Shown: positions 35,383 through 46,069 of the stretch, piece after piece | Numbering within the stretch: position 1 is the stretch's first letter | Layout: the number at the start of each line of letters is the position of its first letter | Notes under the pieces: generated by a model | The model's database searches: none | Seen by the model: the letters and a program-made list of their open reading frames with translations, nothing else | What the model was told of the DNA's origin: nothing | From: an uncultured SAR116 cluster alpha proteobacterium | GTDB lineage: Bacteria; Pseudomonadota; Alphaproteobacteria; Puniceispirillales; Marisalimonadaceae | Assembly (NCBI GenBank): GCA_902616005.1 | Contig: CACMRG010000001.1 | Span: 1 to 64,000, forward strand | Direction: 5' to 3' | Length of the DNA: 64,000 bases | Position numbers and translations under genes: made by a program

Positions 35383-36125
35383 TCCAAGTGACTGAAATTT
35401 TTCAATCTGAAATTATAATAAGTGAAATATCTAATTTATTAAAAGATGACAAACATGTAGCAATTGGTGCAGCTTCTCCAATACCTGGTTCAGCGGCTCT
35501 TTTAGCTCAAGAGGAAAGAAAAAATACTAATTTAAAATTACAAGTAACAATTTTGCATTCTCAAAAATTTAATAATTTTACGGATGGCTCTAGGGAGTTG
35601 TTTGATGCATCTGCTCAGGGAAGAATAGATACTTTCTTTTTAGGAGGAGTTCAAATAGATGGTCAAGCTAACATAAATTTAGTTGGAACTGGTCGTTACC
35701 CAAAATTAGATAAACGTTTTTCAGGATCGTTTGGTTCAGCATTAATGTATTTTGTAGTCCCCAAAATTATTCTATTTCGTGAAGAACATACTCCCAGAAC
35801 ATTAGTAAAAAAAGTTGATTTCATTTCTGCACCTGGCATTTCACCACCTAACATATATAGGCCAGGTGGTCCCAAATATTTAATCACAAATAAAGCTTTA
35901 TTTAGTTTTAACAAAAAAAAGAAAAATTTTAAAATTGAAAAAATAAATCCAGAATTTACATTAGACGAGGTAATTAAAAGCACAGGTTTTGAATTTAAAA
36001 CTAATAAAAATTTAAAATATTTTACTATGCCCTCTCAAAAAAGAATTGATGTTTTACGAAACTTGATTGCTCCTAAAGTATTAAATTTTTATCCACAGTT
36101 CGCAAAAAAATTATGGTTTAACTAG
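35379..36125 (+). CDS. CoA-transferase beta subunit (glutaconate/IpdB-like)
   Basis: The 248-residue B subunit shows VAIGAASPIPGSAALLAQ near the start, DTFFLGGVQIDGQANINLVG, and FISAPGISPPNIYRPGGPKY (core ISAPGISPPN). These are typical of glutaconate-type CoA-transferase small subunits. The start is a TTG overlapping the alpha subunit's stop. I could not identify the catalytic glutamate with certainty. Its 3' end overlaps the interrupted EamA gene by 8 bp. Confidence 0.8.
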   Translation: MIQVTEIFQSEIIISEISNLLKDDKHVAIGAASPIPGSAALLAQEERKNTNLKLQVTILHSQKFNNFTDGSRELFDASAQGRIDTFFLGGVQIDGQANINLVGTGRYPKLDKRFSGSFGSALMYFVVPKIILFREEHTPRTLVKKVDFISAPGISPPNIYRPGGPKYLITNKALFSFNKKKKNFKIEKINPEFTLDEVIKSTGFEFKTNKNLKYFTMPSQKRIDVLRNLIAPKVLNFYPQFAKKLWFN

Positions 36126-37002
36126 TTTTTCTCAAAATCATTTCCCTATAAGCGAGATAACAAGTGGAACTAAGTATAATTATTCCACCAATCCATAAAG
36201 TTATTTCAGGTGTTTCATTAAAAATTGTGTAGCTAAGTAAAGCTGACCAAATTAACCTTAAAAAATCAAATGGTAAAAGCATAGCAACCTCTGCTCTTTT
36301 AAATGAACTGTTCATTAAAGTTTGTGCAAATGTTCCTGTAAGTGAAATAAATAAAAAAAATAAAATATGTATTAATGTTGGTGAAGTTCAAACTGGCAAT
36401 GCTAGAAATAACGTGGCAGGAATTAGACCAACACCAGCATATAAAGATATTGTATATACTGAATCTGTAATAGTTAATCTCTTAATAATGATGAGACAAA
36501 TTGACCAAAGTAAAGATGAGAGGATTACCATTAGGGATCCTATTTCAATAGTGATATCTGGTCTTAGGACTATAAGTATCCCAATAAATCCTATTATCAA
36601 AGCTGTTATTCTTCGCATCCTGATTATTTCTTTCAGAAATAAAACTGAAAAAATTGTTGTAAAAATTGGAACTGTAAAACCTAGAGCAGTAGTTTCTGCT
36701 AAATTAATTTTACTTAAACCATAAAAAAAACAGAGTAGTGCGATTGAATTTAATCCTATCCTATAAATTTGTAATTTTGGATTTTTAGTAATTAAAATCG
36801 ATTTTCCTTGATAAACTATCATTGGACTCAAAATCACAATAACAAATGCACATCGAAAAAATGCAATTTCAAAAGGATGTATTTCCTCAGAAATATATTT
36901 GACAGCTGCATGCATTATAACAAAACAAAATCCTGACAATATCATGTAGGTTATTGCTACAAAACCATCAGATTTTGCAAATTCAAATTTACTGTTTTTC
37001 AC
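36118..37002 (-). pseudogene. EamA-family transporter interrupted by one in-frame TGA
   Basis: Starting at GTG 37000-37002, the frame encodes 204 residues of an EamA transporter and stops at TGA 36388-36390. The same frame then continues without a shift to TAA at 36118-36120 and supplies exactly the missing C-terminal part of the second EamA repeat. Compared with the intact paralogue at 29997-30902, the stop falls on its Trp in PYVWKDPTL; 25 further residues align without a gap (this gene reads LPV-stop-TSPTL). A TGG-to-TGA change is the simple reading. Nonsense mutation, sequencing error or stop-codon readthrough are possible. Other genes here use TGA as a true stop, so recoding of the whole code is unlikely. 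Confidence 0.85.
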
Positions 37003-37008
37003 AAAATT

Positions 37009-38943
37009 TTATTTATTTTGTCTATTATCAATTAAATCATTTACTACTGAAGGATCAGCTAATGTTGAAGTATCACCTAAATCTTGGTATTCATTAGCAG
37101 CGATTTTTCTTAAAATTCTCCTCATTATTTTACCTGAACGAGTTTTTGGTAATTGCGGAGAGAATTGTAATAAATCTGGAGTAGCTATAGGACCAATTTC
37201 TTTTCTAACCCATTTTTTTAATTCAGCATGTAATTGATCTGACGTATCTACACCAATATTTAAAGTAACATAAGCATAAATTCCTTGTCCTTTTATATCG
37301 TGTGGATATCCAACAACTGCTGCTTCTGCAACATCAGTATGAGCAACCAAAGCTGACTCAATTTCGGCTGTACCCATTCTATGGCCAGAAACGTTTATTA
37401 CATCATCAACTCTTCCAGTTATCCAATAATATCCATCTTTATCTCTACGACAACCATCACCAGAAAAATATCGTCCTGGAAATGTTTTAAAATAGGTATC
37501 AATAAATCTCTGATGATCCCCATAGACTGTCCTCATTTGACCAGGCCATGACATCTCAATACATAGATTTCCCTCAGCTTCACCATTTAACTCATTATTG
37601 TCATTATCAACTAATATTGGTTTAATACCAAAAAAGGGTTTTGTTGCAGAACCCGGCTTTGCATCTATTGCTCCAGGAAGTGGAGTAATAAGTATTCCTC
37701 CAGTTTCTGTTTGCCACCATGTATCAACGATAGGACATCTTTTATCACCTACAATTTCATTATACCAATTCCATGCCTCTGGATTTATAGGCTCTCCAAC
37801 TGTACCTAAAATTCTTAAACTACCTCTATTTGTTTTTTTTACTGAAGCCTCCCCTTCAGCCATTAATGCTCGGAGTGCTGTAGGAGCTGTATAAAAAATA
37901 TTTACTTTATGCTTATCAACAACTTCCCAAAATCTACTAGAAGTTGGATAATTTGGAACACCTTCAAACATTAGAGTGGTAGCACAATTTGATAAAGGTC
38001 CATAAATTATATATGAATGTCCAGTAACCCATCCAACATCTGCTGTACACCAGTAAACTTCATTTGGTTTATAATCAAAAATATATTCATGAGTAATAGA
38101 TGTGTAAACCATATAACCGCCAGTTGTATGCATTACACCTTTTGGCTTTCCTGTAGAACCAGATGTATATAGTATAAACATTGGATCTTCAGCGTTCATT
38201 TCTTCAGGTTCACAAGTTTCCGCAACTTCTTCAAACAACTCATGATACCAAAAATCTCTGTTATGAATCCAATTGATATCACCATTTGTTCTTTTAATAA
38301 CAAGACATTTTTTACATGAAGATACTTTTTTTAATGCTTCATCTGTGTTTTGTTTTAAAGGGATTGTTTTACCACCTCTAATACCTTCGTCAGCAGTTAT
38401 GATTAAATTTGAATTACAATCGTCAATTCTTCCTGCAAGAGCTTCTGGCGAAAACCCTCCAAAAACAACAGAATGGATAGCTCCTATTCTAGCACAAGCT
38501 AACATAGCATAAGCTGCTTCAGGTATCATTGGCATATAGATTGTAATCCTGTCACCTTTTTTAGCGCCTAATTTTTTTAAAACATTAGCGAACTTACAAA
38601 CATTTTTATGGAGTTCGTTATATGTTATTGATTTTTGTTCATCTGGGTTGTCACCTTCCCATATAATTGCAGTTTTATTACCATTATTTTTTAGGTGCCT
38701 ATCGATGCAATTATAGCTGGCGTTTAATGTTCCATCTTCAAACCATTTTATATATAAGTTTTTTTGGTCATATGAAAAATCTCTTACTTTTTCATAATTT
38801 TTAATCCAATCAATTCTTTTTCCGTGCTCACCCCAAAACTTAATTGGATCTGAAATTGATTCATTATACATTTCTTTATATTTTGCTTTATCAATATGAG
38901 CATTTTCTACAATTTTATCACTTGGTTTATACAAATCTTCCAT
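37009..38943 (-). CDS. acs: Acetyl-CoA synthetase
   Basis: The 644-residue AMP-forming synthetase makes acetyl-CoA from acetate. Motifs seen are the nucleotide-binding loop [12 protein letters not shown], the WWQTETGG segment, and the C-terminal [11 protein letters not shown] with the lysine known to be acetylated in Acs proteins. The length is standard for Acs. It lies 6 bp upstream of the interrupted EamA gene on the same strand. A second, related synthetase (PrpE-like) is at 54213. Confidence 0.94.
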   Translation of the reverse strand: MEDLYKPSDKIVENAHIDKAKYKEMYNESISDPIKFWGEHGKRIDWIKNYEKVRDFSYDQKNLYIKWFEDGTLNASYNCIDRHLKNNGNKTAIIWEGDNPDEQKSITYNELHKNVCKFANVLKKLGAKKGDRITIYMPMIPEAAYAMLACARIGAIHSVVFGGFSPEALAGRIDDCNSNLIITADEGIRGGKTIPLKQNTDEALKKVSSCKKCLVIKRTNGDINWIHNRDFWYHELFEEVAETCEPEEMNAEDPMFILYTSGSTGKPKGVMHTTGGYMVYTSITHEYIFDYKPNEVYWCTADVGWVTGHSYIIYGPLSNCATTLMFEGVPNYPTSSRFWEVVDKHKVNIFYTAPTALRALMAEGEASVKKTNRGSLRILGTVGEPINPEAWNWYNEIVGDKRCPIVDTWWQTETGGILITPLPGAIDAKPGSATKPFFGIKPILVDNDNNELNGEAEGNLCIEMSWPGQMRTVYGDHQRFIDTYFKTFPGRYFSGDGCRRDKDGYYWITGRVDDVINVSGHRMGTAEIESALVAHTDVAEAAVVGYPHDIKGQGIYAYVTLNIGVDTSDQLHAELKKWVRKEIGPIATPDLLQFSPQLPKTRSGKIMRRILRKIAANEYQDLGDTSTLADPSVVNDLIDNRQNK

Positions 38944-39001
38944 TGTTTTACCTTTAAAGTTATTCTTCCAACTTAATAATACATTATCATAGAATAAATT
39001 T

Positions 39002-39556
39002 TCAACCTGTTCTATTAATAATGTCTTCTGCTTCAGACAAATTGTCTATATCGAAAACTTTTTTGGCAGTTTCATATGAAAAACCTCTTCTTGCAAGGGC
39101 ACCATACCATTTGTTTTTCAAATTACTAGTGTCACTTTCATTTAATTTTTTTTGATAAAATACACCTATTTTTTTTTTCTTTGAAAAAATTAATGCTGAC
39201 TGAATTTCATCTAATTTCTTTGAAAAAAATTTATTTGTAATTTTTTCAATAATTTCATCATCAACACCCTTCTCATTTAGTTTATATTTAAGAAGTTTTT
39301 TTGAGCCACCATTGTTAAAAATTTTTTCACCTTTAATTTCAGAGTATCTTAGATCATTTATATAATTTAGCTTCTTCATTTTTTCAGTTATTGCATTTAT
39401 AAACTCATTTTTTTTTGAGAATCTTAAATTTGGGTCAAAAACATCAATTTTTTTTCTTAAAAAAGATTTAAATTGATATTCTGTTGTTTCAAACTTCGAT
39501 AAGTACCTTAATCCATTTTTATTAAGAAATTCTAAAATATGATTTTCATTATCCAT
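39002..39556 (-). CDS. recX: RecX family regulatory protein
   Basis: The 184-residue helical protein has the three-helix-repeat pattern of RecX. Markers are [21 protein letters not shown] (core [12 protein letters not shown]), [27 protein letters not shown] and [16 protein letters not shown]. RecX restrains RecA filaments. The gene stands alone, with recA not in the window. The start is divergent from the ABC-2 permease with 51 bp between. Confidence 0.78.
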   Translation of the reverse strand: MDNENHILEFLNKNGLRYLSKFETTEYQFKSFLRKKIDVFDPNLRFSKKNEFINAITEKMKKLNYINDLRYSEIKGEKIFNNGGSKKLLKYKLNEKGVDDEIIEKITNKFFSKKLDEIQSALIFSKKKKIGVFYQKKLNESDTSNLKNKWYGALARRGFSYETAKKVFDIDNLSEAEDIINRTG

Positions 39557-39607
39557 TTTAAATTTGATTTTTTTTATAAATTGTATTTAAAAATAATACT
39601 AATAATT

Positions 39608-40417
39608 ATGAAAAATAAAAACAAATACTTAAGTATAAGAAGAGATATAAATATTATAAATTGGCTTGGTTTATATACTCTCTACCTTAAAGAAGTAAAA
39701 CGTTTCACTAGCGTTTTTCTTCAAACTATAACAGCTCCAATGATTACTACATTATTGTTTGTAGTTGTATTTTCTATTGCAATTGATAGATCTGCAGGTA
39801 TTAAAGGTATCTCATATATTTCTTTTTTAATTCCTGGCCTTATGATGATGAGTGTTTTACAAAATGCTTTTGCAAATACCTCATCTGCGTTTATGACTGC
39901 TAAGGTTACGGGATCGATTGTAGATTTATTATTAGCACCTTTAGGCTCATTAGAAATTTTTACTGCTCATAATTTAGCAGGAATTACAAGAGGTGTTATA
40001 GTATTTCTTGCTTCATTTTTTTTATTACTTATACTTGGAATAACAAACTTACCAATAAATTATATTTGGACATTTATATTTCTTATATCTGGAGGATTTG
40101 CTTTATCATGTATAGGCATTATTGCAGGTATCTGGGCTCAAAAATTTGATCAATTAGCGATTGTTTCAAATTTCGTCGTTCAACCTTTAGCTTTTTTATC
40201 TGGAACATTTTACTCTATTGAACGTTTGCCTGAGTTTTTAAAACCAATAGCTTATTCAAATCCTTTTTTTTATATAATTGATGGTTTTAGATATGGTTTT
40301 TTAGGTGTTAGTGATATATCACCTTATATTTCATTGATAATATTATTAGGTTTCAATTTTATTTTAGGCTATTCTGCTTGGTACATACTTCATAGCGGTT
40401 ACAGATTAAAATCATAG
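39608..40417 (+). CDS. ABC-2-type transporter permease (YadH-like)
   Basis: With the ATG at 39608 this is a 269-residue inner-membrane permease; the ATG at 39539 lies inside the divergent recX gene and is rejected. It has six helices and the ABC-2 signature region FQPLAFLSGTFYSIERLPEFLKPIAYSNPF (core FLSGTFYSIERLP). YadH-type permeases export polysaccharides, lipids or drugs with a separate ATPase (YadG type). No such ATPase gene adjoins, so it must be encoded elsewhere. Confidence 0.85.
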   Translation: MKNKNKYLSIRRDINIINWLGLYTLYLKEVKRFTSVFLQTITAPMITTLLFVVVFSIAIDRSAGIKGISYISFLIPGLMMMSVLQNAFANTSSAFMTAKVTGSIVDLLLAPLGSLEIFTAHNLAGITRGVIVFLASFFLLLILGITNLPINYIWTFIFLISGGFALSCIGIIAGIWAQKFDQLAIVSNFVVQPLAFLSGTFYSIERLPEFLKPIAYSNPFFYIIDGFRYGFLGVSDISPYISLIILLGFNFILGYSAWYILHSGYRLKS

Positions 40418-40435
40418 TTGACAGTAGAATTATAA

Positions 40436-41572
40436 ATGGTCTTTTTAAATAACGAAAAAAATGGTGTTTTACCTTCTCAATACATAAAAGAGTTAATTGA
40501 TAGAAGCTTCATGTTTAGCAATGAGAATATTAGTGAAGACCTAATTCAACCTGCATCAATTGATCTGAGGTTAGGTTTCAAAGCATGGCGCGTCCCAGCA
40601 TCATTTTTACCTGGTAAAAATAGTACGGTTGAAGAGAAGTTAAATCAAATAGCAATGCATGAATTTAGTTTGTCAAATGGTGCAGTCTTAGAATGCGGCT
40701 GTGTGTATATTGTAAAATTATTAGAGGGTCTAAATTTACCAAAAAATATATCCGGTATGGCTAACCCAAAAAGCTCTACAGGAAGATTAGATGTTTTTAC
40801 TCGTTTAATTGTTGATCGAACACAGCAATTTGAAAATGTTCCAAAAGGGTACAAAGGTTCCTTATATTTGGAAATTTCTCCAAGAACTTTTTCAGTCGTT
40901 GTAAGAACTGGCACTCGATTAAATCAGTTAAGATTCTCAATAGGTGATGTAAGTTTTACAGACAAACAAATGGCTGAACTTCAACATAAACACGATTTGA
41001 TAAAAAATAATGAAACATCTGAACTGTCAGATAAATTAGAAAATGGATTGCCTTTATCAGTTGATTTAAAGGGTGTTGATGGTGTTGTTGGATACAAAGC
41101 AAAAAAACATTCAAAGTTAATTGATTGTGACAAAGTTAAAAATTATAAGGTCTCCTCTTTTTGGGAGAAGATAACTGTTGATGATTTAATAATTTCTGAA
41201 GTAAATCAAAATAGATCTTTAGTTTTAAGTCCAGATGCTTTTTATATACTATGTAGTAAAGAATCAGTTTCAGTTCCAAAAAATCTAGCTGCTGAAATGC
41301 GACCTTATGATACTAATATAGGAGAATTCAGAGCACATTATGCAGGCTTTTTTGATCCAGGATTTGGGTCTCCAGAATTAAATGCTAATAACACCAAAGC
41401 AGTTCTTGAAGTAAGATCGCATGATGTCCCGTTTATAATTGAAGATGGACAAACTATTTGTCGATTAATTTACGAACCCATGTCAAATATCCCAGATAAA
41501 TTATATGGTGAGATAAAAGGAAAAAATAATTATCAATCACAAGGTTTAAAATTATCTAAACATTTTGTATAA
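40436..41572 (+). CDS. dcd: 2'-deoxycytidine 5'-triphosphate deaminase, long two-domain form
   Basis: The 378-residue protein is the long alphaproteobacterial type, about twice the usual length of dCTP deaminase, apparently from a fused pair of dUTPase-like domains. The first half has QPASIDLRLG and NPKSSTGRLDVF; the second has EFRAHYAGFFDPGFG. It would turn dCTP into dUTP for thymidylate synthesis. It begins 18 bp after the ABC-2 permease gene and precedes argD, though the relation is probably positional. Confidence 0.85.
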   Translation: MVFLNNEKNGVLPSQYIKELIDRSFMFSNENISEDLIQPASIDLRLGFKAWRVPASFLPGKNSTVEEKLNQIAMHEFSLSNGAVLECGCVYIVKLLEGLNLPKNISGMANPKSSTGRLDVFTRLIVDRTQQFENVPKGYKGSLYLEISPRTFSVVVRTGTRLNQLRFSIGDVSFTDKQMAELQHKHDLIKNNETSELSDKLENGLPLSVDLKGVDGVVGYKAKKHSKLIDCDKVKNYKVSSFWEKITVDDLIISEVNQNRSLVLSPDAFYILCSKESVSVPKNLAAEMRPYDTNIGEFRAHYAGFFDPGFGSPELNANNTKAVLEVRSHDVPFIIEDGQTICRLIYEPMSNIPDKLYGEIKGKNNYQSQGLKLSKHFV

Positions 41573-41612
41573 ATTAGATTAATGTTATTATTTTTTATTT
41601 AAGGATTTTAAA

Positions 41613-42830
41613 ATGGCTTTAAGTCCAGACATAATGAAAACATATGGTCGAATTGATATTGCTTTTACACATGGTGAAGGTAGTTTTCTATTTTCCGAAG
41701 ATGGAAGTAAATATCTAGATTATGCAACTGGTATTGCTGTAAATGCGTTTGGACATTCTCACCCAGATTTAATTAATGCATTACAAGACCAAGCGTCTAA
41801 ACTATGGCATGTATCAAACCTATATAAGATCCCAGAACAAGATAAAGTTGCTAGTTTACTGGTAAAATATTCATGTGCTGATCAAGCTTTTTTCTGTAAC
41901 TCTGGTGCGGAAGCTACTGAAGGTGCCGTAAAAGTTGCAAGAAGATATGCTTGGTCTAAAAAAGATATTGAAAGGGATGAAATTATATGTGTTACAGGAG
42001 CATTTCATGGAAGAACATTAGCTATGCTTGCAGCGAATGATAGACCTCTTTTTCGAGAAGGTTTTGGTCCTAAAGTTCCAGGGTTCAGTCATGCAGAGTG
42101 GGGTAATATTGAAGATTTAAAAAATAAATTAAATAATAAAGTAGCAGCTGTATTGATCGAACCTGTTCAAGGGGAAGGCGGAGCGAGAAAAGCACCGATG
42201 AATTATTTAAAAAAAGTTGAGACATTAACAAAAGGAAATGGATCTTTACTTATATCTGATGAAGTCCAAATTGGCATGGGTCGTTCTGGAAATTTATTTG
42301 CTTATCAAAATGAGAATATTGAGCCTGATATAATTGCGCTTGCCAAAGGTCTAGGAGGAGGTTTCCCAGTTGGAGCAGTTCTTGCAAAATCTGAAGTAGG
42401 TAACGCTATGGTCCCAGGCACTCATGGAAGTACATTTGGTGGTAATCCTTTAGCAATGAGAGCTGCAGAGGTAGTGATAAATTTAATCACTAAAGACGGA
42501 TTTTTAGAAACTCTAAATAAAAAAATTAAATATTTAGATAATAAAATAAATTCTCTCATTAAAGATGAAAGAAATAATTTAGACAATCAAAACGAATCAA
42601 TATTTGTAAAAGAAAAGGGATATGGTTTTTTGCGAGGCATAGAATTGTCTGAGAAAGTTTCTGTTAGTGACTTTTCTACAGAAGCACGAAAAAAGGGGCT
42701 TTTATTGGTTGGTGCAGCAGAAAATACTATTAGAATTTTACCACCGCTCAATACATCATTTGAAGAGATTGACTTAGCTTTTTTTAAGTTAAAAGAGATA
42801 TCTTTAGAGTTTCATAAAAGAAATGACTAG
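41613..42830 (+). CDS. argD: Acetylornithine aminotransferase
   Basis: The 405-residue PLP enzyme performs the N-acetylornithine step of arginine synthesis, and in many bacteria also the diaminopimelate aminotransferase step. The PLP lysine is in ALAKGLGGGFPVGA. Other features are FCNSGAEATEGAVKVAR and the Asp in LISDEVQIGMGRSG. AAGGA precedes the ATG. It overlaps argF by 8 bp, the usual alphaproteobacterial arrangement. Confidence 0.93.
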   Translation: MALSPDIMKTYGRIDIAFTHGEGSFLFSEDGSKYLDYATGIAVNAFGHSHPDLINALQDQASKLWHVSNLYKIPEQDKVASLLVKYSCADQAFFCNSGAEATEGAVKVARRYAWSKKDIERDEIICVTGAFHGRTLAMLAANDRPLFREGFGPKVPGFSHAEWGNIEDLKNKLNNKVAAVLIEPVQGEGGARKAPMNYLKKVETLTKGNGSLLISDEVQIGMGRSGNLFAYQNENIEPDIIALAKGLGGGFPVGAVLAKSEVGNAMVPGTHGSTFGGNPLAMRAAEVVINLITKDGFLETLNKKIKYLDNKINSLIKDERNNLDNQNESIFVKEKGYGFLRGIELSEKVSVSDFSTEARKKGLLLVGAAENTIRILPPLNTSFEEIDLAFFKLKEISLEFHKRND

Positions 42831-43713
42831 TTTTTTAGATATAAAAGATCTTTCCAAAAAAGATTTAGAAAGAATTATTGATGATTCAATTGAAATAAAA
42901 AAAAATGGATCTGATAAAATTCTTAAAAATAAAAATGTTTTAATGATTTTTGAAAAACCATCTCTCAGAACAAGAATTTCGTTTGAAGTTTGTATTAATG
43001 ATTTAGGTGGAAACTCTCTAATATTAAATTCAAATGAGTTTAAATTTGGGCAAAGAGAGAGTATTCATGACAGTACTAAAGTTCTTGATAGATATATAGA
43101 TTTAATAATTATAAGATCATTTGAACATTCAATTTTGAAAGAAGTTGCAAGTAATTTTTCAAAACCCATTATAAATGCTTTAACAAACCATAGTCACCCC
43201 TGCCAGGTTATTGCAGATTTAGTTACTTTCAAAGAAAAGTTTGGTAATTTTAAAAATAAAAAAGTTTCTTGGTTTGGAGATTTGAATAATGTAACTCAAA
43301 GTTGGATAGAAGCAGCTACAATTTTAGATATAAATTTTTCTATCGCGTGCCCAAGTAGAGTTTTGGCTTCAAAAAACAATATTAAATGGTTAGAAAAACA
43401 AAATAAAAATCTGGTCATTTCAGAAAATATTAATGATATTGCTAAAAATTCTGACTGTATTATGACTGATACTTGGATATCCATGGGAGATCAAAAAGAT
43501 AAATCTGTAAATCACTTTAAACCATTTCAAGTCAACTCAGAACTAATGTTGCTAGCTAACAAAAATGCAATATTTATGCATTGTCTTCCTGCACATAGGG
43601 GAATGGAAGTTTCAGATGAAGTTATAGACTCTAGATCATCAGTAATTTTTGATCAGGCAGAAAATAGAGTTCATGCACAAAAATCAATAATAAAATACTG
43701 TTATAAAAGTTAA
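42823..43713 (+). CDS. argF: Ornithine carbamoyltransferase
   Basis: The 296-residue enzyme forms citrulline from ornithine and carbamoyl phosphate. The carbamoyl-phosphate site FEKPSLRTRISFE is present, as is the HCLPAHRGMEVSDEVID segment with the active-site cysteine, and NHSHPCQ. Its start lies inside the end of argD. The argD-argF-hslO order here, with argG at 57480, covers the last part of arginine synthesis. Confidence 0.94.
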   Translation: MTSFLDIKDLSKKDLERIIDDSIEIKKNGSDKILKNKNVLMIFEKPSLRTRISFEVCINDLGGNSLILNSNEFKFGQRESIHDSTKVLDRYIDLIIIRSFEHSILKEVASNFSKPIINALTNHSHPCQVIADLVTFKEKFGNFKNKKVSWFGDLNNVTQSWIEAATILDINFSIACPSRVLASKNNIKWLEKQNKNLVISENINDIAKNSDCIMTDTWISMGDQKDKSVNHFKPFQVNSELMLLANKNAIFMHCLPAHRGMEVSDEVIDSRSSVIFDQAENRVHAQKSIIKYCYKS

Positions 43714-43730
43714 TTTTTAAAAGTTTAGTT

Positions 43731-44609
43731 ATGATTTTAGAAAATTTAGTTATTCCTTTTCAAATTAATAATAAAATAAAAGGAACAATTGTTCGATTAA
43801 GTTCTGTAGCTTCTCAAATTATTAATGCTTCACATCCTAAAAATATAAAATCTATTTTTGCTGATTCTATTTCTGTTACTGCTTCTATTGGCTCGAGAAT
43901 GAAAAACGACGGTGTTTTTAGTCTTCAGGCTTATAGTGAGGGGATAATTAAAACAATTTTTGTTGATTTAAATAATAATTCATCTATGCGAGGTTACATT
44001 TCAGTAAATGATTTTGAAAATATTGAAAATCTTCCTTTTGAAAGACTTATTTCCAACGGAACTTTAGCTTTAAATATAAAAGAAGGAAAATTTTCTAAAA
44101 ATTATCAAGGTTTAGTTGAAATCAAAGGAAAATCTATAAAAGAAGCTATAGATACTTATTTCAATTCGTCTGAACAAGCAAAATCTTTTTTTAAATTATT
44201 TAATATTTTCAATCTTAAAAAATATGAACCTAGTTCTAATCATATTGCTGGCGGAATAAAATTGGAATTAATGCCAGAGATTAACAACTTAAATAACTCA
44301 GAAAGTTCAAATGAAGATTGGAAAACAATGTTAATGTTCTTGGAAACTATGAATTCTGAAGAATTTTTAAGTATAAAAAAAACATCAAAGCAAATTTTAT
44401 TGAACTTATTTGGACAGTACGAAATTAAAATCTTTGACGAAATAAATCTTAATAATAATTGTCAATGTTCAAATGAAAGAGTTTTAAATACGCTAAAGTC
44501 AATGGACCAGAAAGAAATAAAATTTATGTTTAATGACAAAAAGTCAATTGAAGTGGTTTGTGAATTTTGTAAGACAAAAAGGGTTTATAGTGAACAAGAT
44601 TTGATATAG
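43731..44609 (+). CDS. hslO: Hsp33 redox-regulated chaperone
   Basis: The 292-residue protein has the Hsp33 fold with the redox zinc centre at its C-terminus: CQC, then CEFC about 27 residues later. It holds unfolding proteins during oxidative heat stress in the cytosol. It follows argF by 17 bp as in many alphaproteobacteria. Its stop codon abuts that of the convergent trkH gene, with no base between. Confidence 0.9.
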   Translation: MILENLVIPFQINNKIKGTIVRLSSVASQIINASHPKNIKSIFADSISVTASIGSRMKNDGVFSLQAYSEGIIKTIFVDLNNNSSMRGYISVNDFENIENLPFERLISNGTLALNIKEGKFSKNYQGLVEIKGKSIKEAIDTYFNSSEQAKSFFKLFNIFNLKKYEPSSNHIAGGIKLELMPEINNLNNSESSNEDWKTMLMFLETMNSEEFLSIKKTSKQILLNLFGQYEIKIFDEINLNNNCQCSNERVLNTLKSMDQKEIKFMFNDKKSIEVVCEFCKTKRVYSEQDLI

Positions 44610-46055
44610 TTATTTTTTCCAAAATGATGCTGTAAACATTACTAATATTGCGAATATTTCCAATCTTCCTAAAATCATTCCTGAACAAAGAATTAATTTA
44701 CCTACATCAGGTATTTGGGCATAAGTACTGTTTGGTCCTATCATTTCACCTAATCCAGGGCCAACATTTCCTATAGCAGATGCTGCTCCAGATAATGAAG
44801 TCATGAAGTCTAACCCTAAACTTCCAAGAAGACATGAGATTATGATAAAAACAAGTATATACAAAAAGAAAAAGCCCATAACAGATTCAGTTACAGATTC
44901 TGGAATTGGTTTTTTATTATAATAAGGAATAATTACTGCATGAGGTGTTAAAAGTTTTAATACTTGTGTTTTTGAATTAGCAATTAAAACTAAAACTCTT
45001 GCCATTCGTAGACCACAAGTTGTTGAACCAGCACATCCACCTATAAACATTAATATTAAAAGTAAGGTTGTTGCAAAACCTCCCCATTGGCTAAAATCAT
45101 CGGTACCAAAACCTGTGCCTGTTACAATTGAAACTACGTTGAAAATAGAAACTCTTAGTGATGAAAAAAAATTCTCTCCATTTATATAAAGATTAAATGT
45201 TACGATTGAAATCAAAAAAAATAAAATTAACAAAAACCATTTTACTTGCTGATCATTAATTAAATTCTTCCAACCATTTTTTAAAATTGATAAATAATGA
45301 ATAAAAGGTAATGATCCAACTATCATACCAAAAACAATAATTATTTCTATATTTACTGAATTAAATGCTCCTAAGGATTCCGATTTTGTAGAATAGCCTC
45401 CAGTAGCAAGAGTTGTCATGGCATGTGTTATTGAGTCAAATATTGGCATTCCAGCAAACCAAAGCATAAAAGCCCATATAGATGTTAAGATAATGTACAC
45501 AATACTAATTCCACTTGCAAAAATAGCAGCTCTAGGAATAATTTTATCTGGTGTTTCGTAAGATTCAGCTTTAAAAAGTTGCATGCCTCCGATTGATAAC
45601 ATAGGTAAAATTGCAATAGCCATAACAATTATTCCAATTCCGCCAAGCCATTGAAGAAGAGCTCTCCATAGAAGTATTCCATAAGAAACTTGTTCAAGAT
45701 CTGGTATAATTGTAGATCCTGTTGTAGTTATTCCAGACGTTGATTCAAAAAATGCGTCAATAAAATTTAAATTTAAATTTGAAAATAAAAAGGGTAATGA
45801 ACCAAAAAGTGAAATAGAAATCCAAGCACTATTTGTTAAAAGAAAAGCTTGTCTTAGTTCAAGGTGTTCAGGGTTATTTTCCCTTGAAGAAAGATATAGG
45901 CCTGCCCCAACAAATAAGGTCATAAATGATGATACTAAAAATGCCGCCCAATCATCGTCACCAAGAATATAATCAACAAATCCAGGTATCAGCATGAATA
46001 CTGATAAAGTACAGAGTAACAAGCCTATTAAATTAATGACAGGTTGAAATTTCAT
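44610..46055 (-). CDS. trkH: Trk-type potassium transporter subunit
   Basis: The 481-residue integral membrane protein has the repeated pore-loop/helix pattern of TrkH: SGITTTGST, TLATGGYST, IVTGTGFGTDDFSQW (core TGTGFG) and GNVGPGLGE. It imports K+ with a cytosolic TrkA-type regulatory subunit, which is not in this window. It follows folE by 14 bp on the same strand. Its 3' end abuts hslO. Confidence 0.93.
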   Translation of the reverse strand: MKFQPVINLIGLLLCTLSVFMLIPGFVDYILGDDDWAAFLVSSFMTLFVGAGLYLSSRENNPEHLELRQAFLLTNSAWISISLFGSLPFLFSNLNLNFIDAFFESTSGITTTGSTIIPDLEQVSYGILLWRALLQWLGGIGIIVMAIAILPMLSIGGMQLFKAESYETPDKIIPRAAIFASGISIVYIILTSIWAFMLWFAGMPIFDSITHAMTTLATGGYSTKSESLGAFNSVNIEIIIVFGMIVGSLPFIHYLSILKNGWKNLINDQQVKWFLLILFFLISIVTFNLYINGENFFSSLRVSIFNVVSIVTGTGFGTDDFSQWGGFATTLLLILMFIGGCAGSTTCGLRMARVLVLIANSKTQVLKLLTPHAVIIPYYNKKPIPESVTESVMGFFFLYILVFIIISCLLGSLGLDFMTSLSGAASAIGNVGPGLGEMIGPNSTYAQIPDVGKLILCSGMILGRLEIFAILVMFTASFWKK

Positions 46056-46069
46056 AGTTAATTATAAAT

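Noticed and set aside
36316-36387. Frameshift in the EamA gene
   Set aside because: Translation shows that both parts are in the same frame; a single in-frame TGA separates them, not an indel.
36388-36390. Genome-wide UGA-to-Trp recoding
   Set aside because: Several genes end properly at TGA with tight downstream overlap (for example 23397-23399 and 35380-35382), and Trp is otherwise encoded by TGG.
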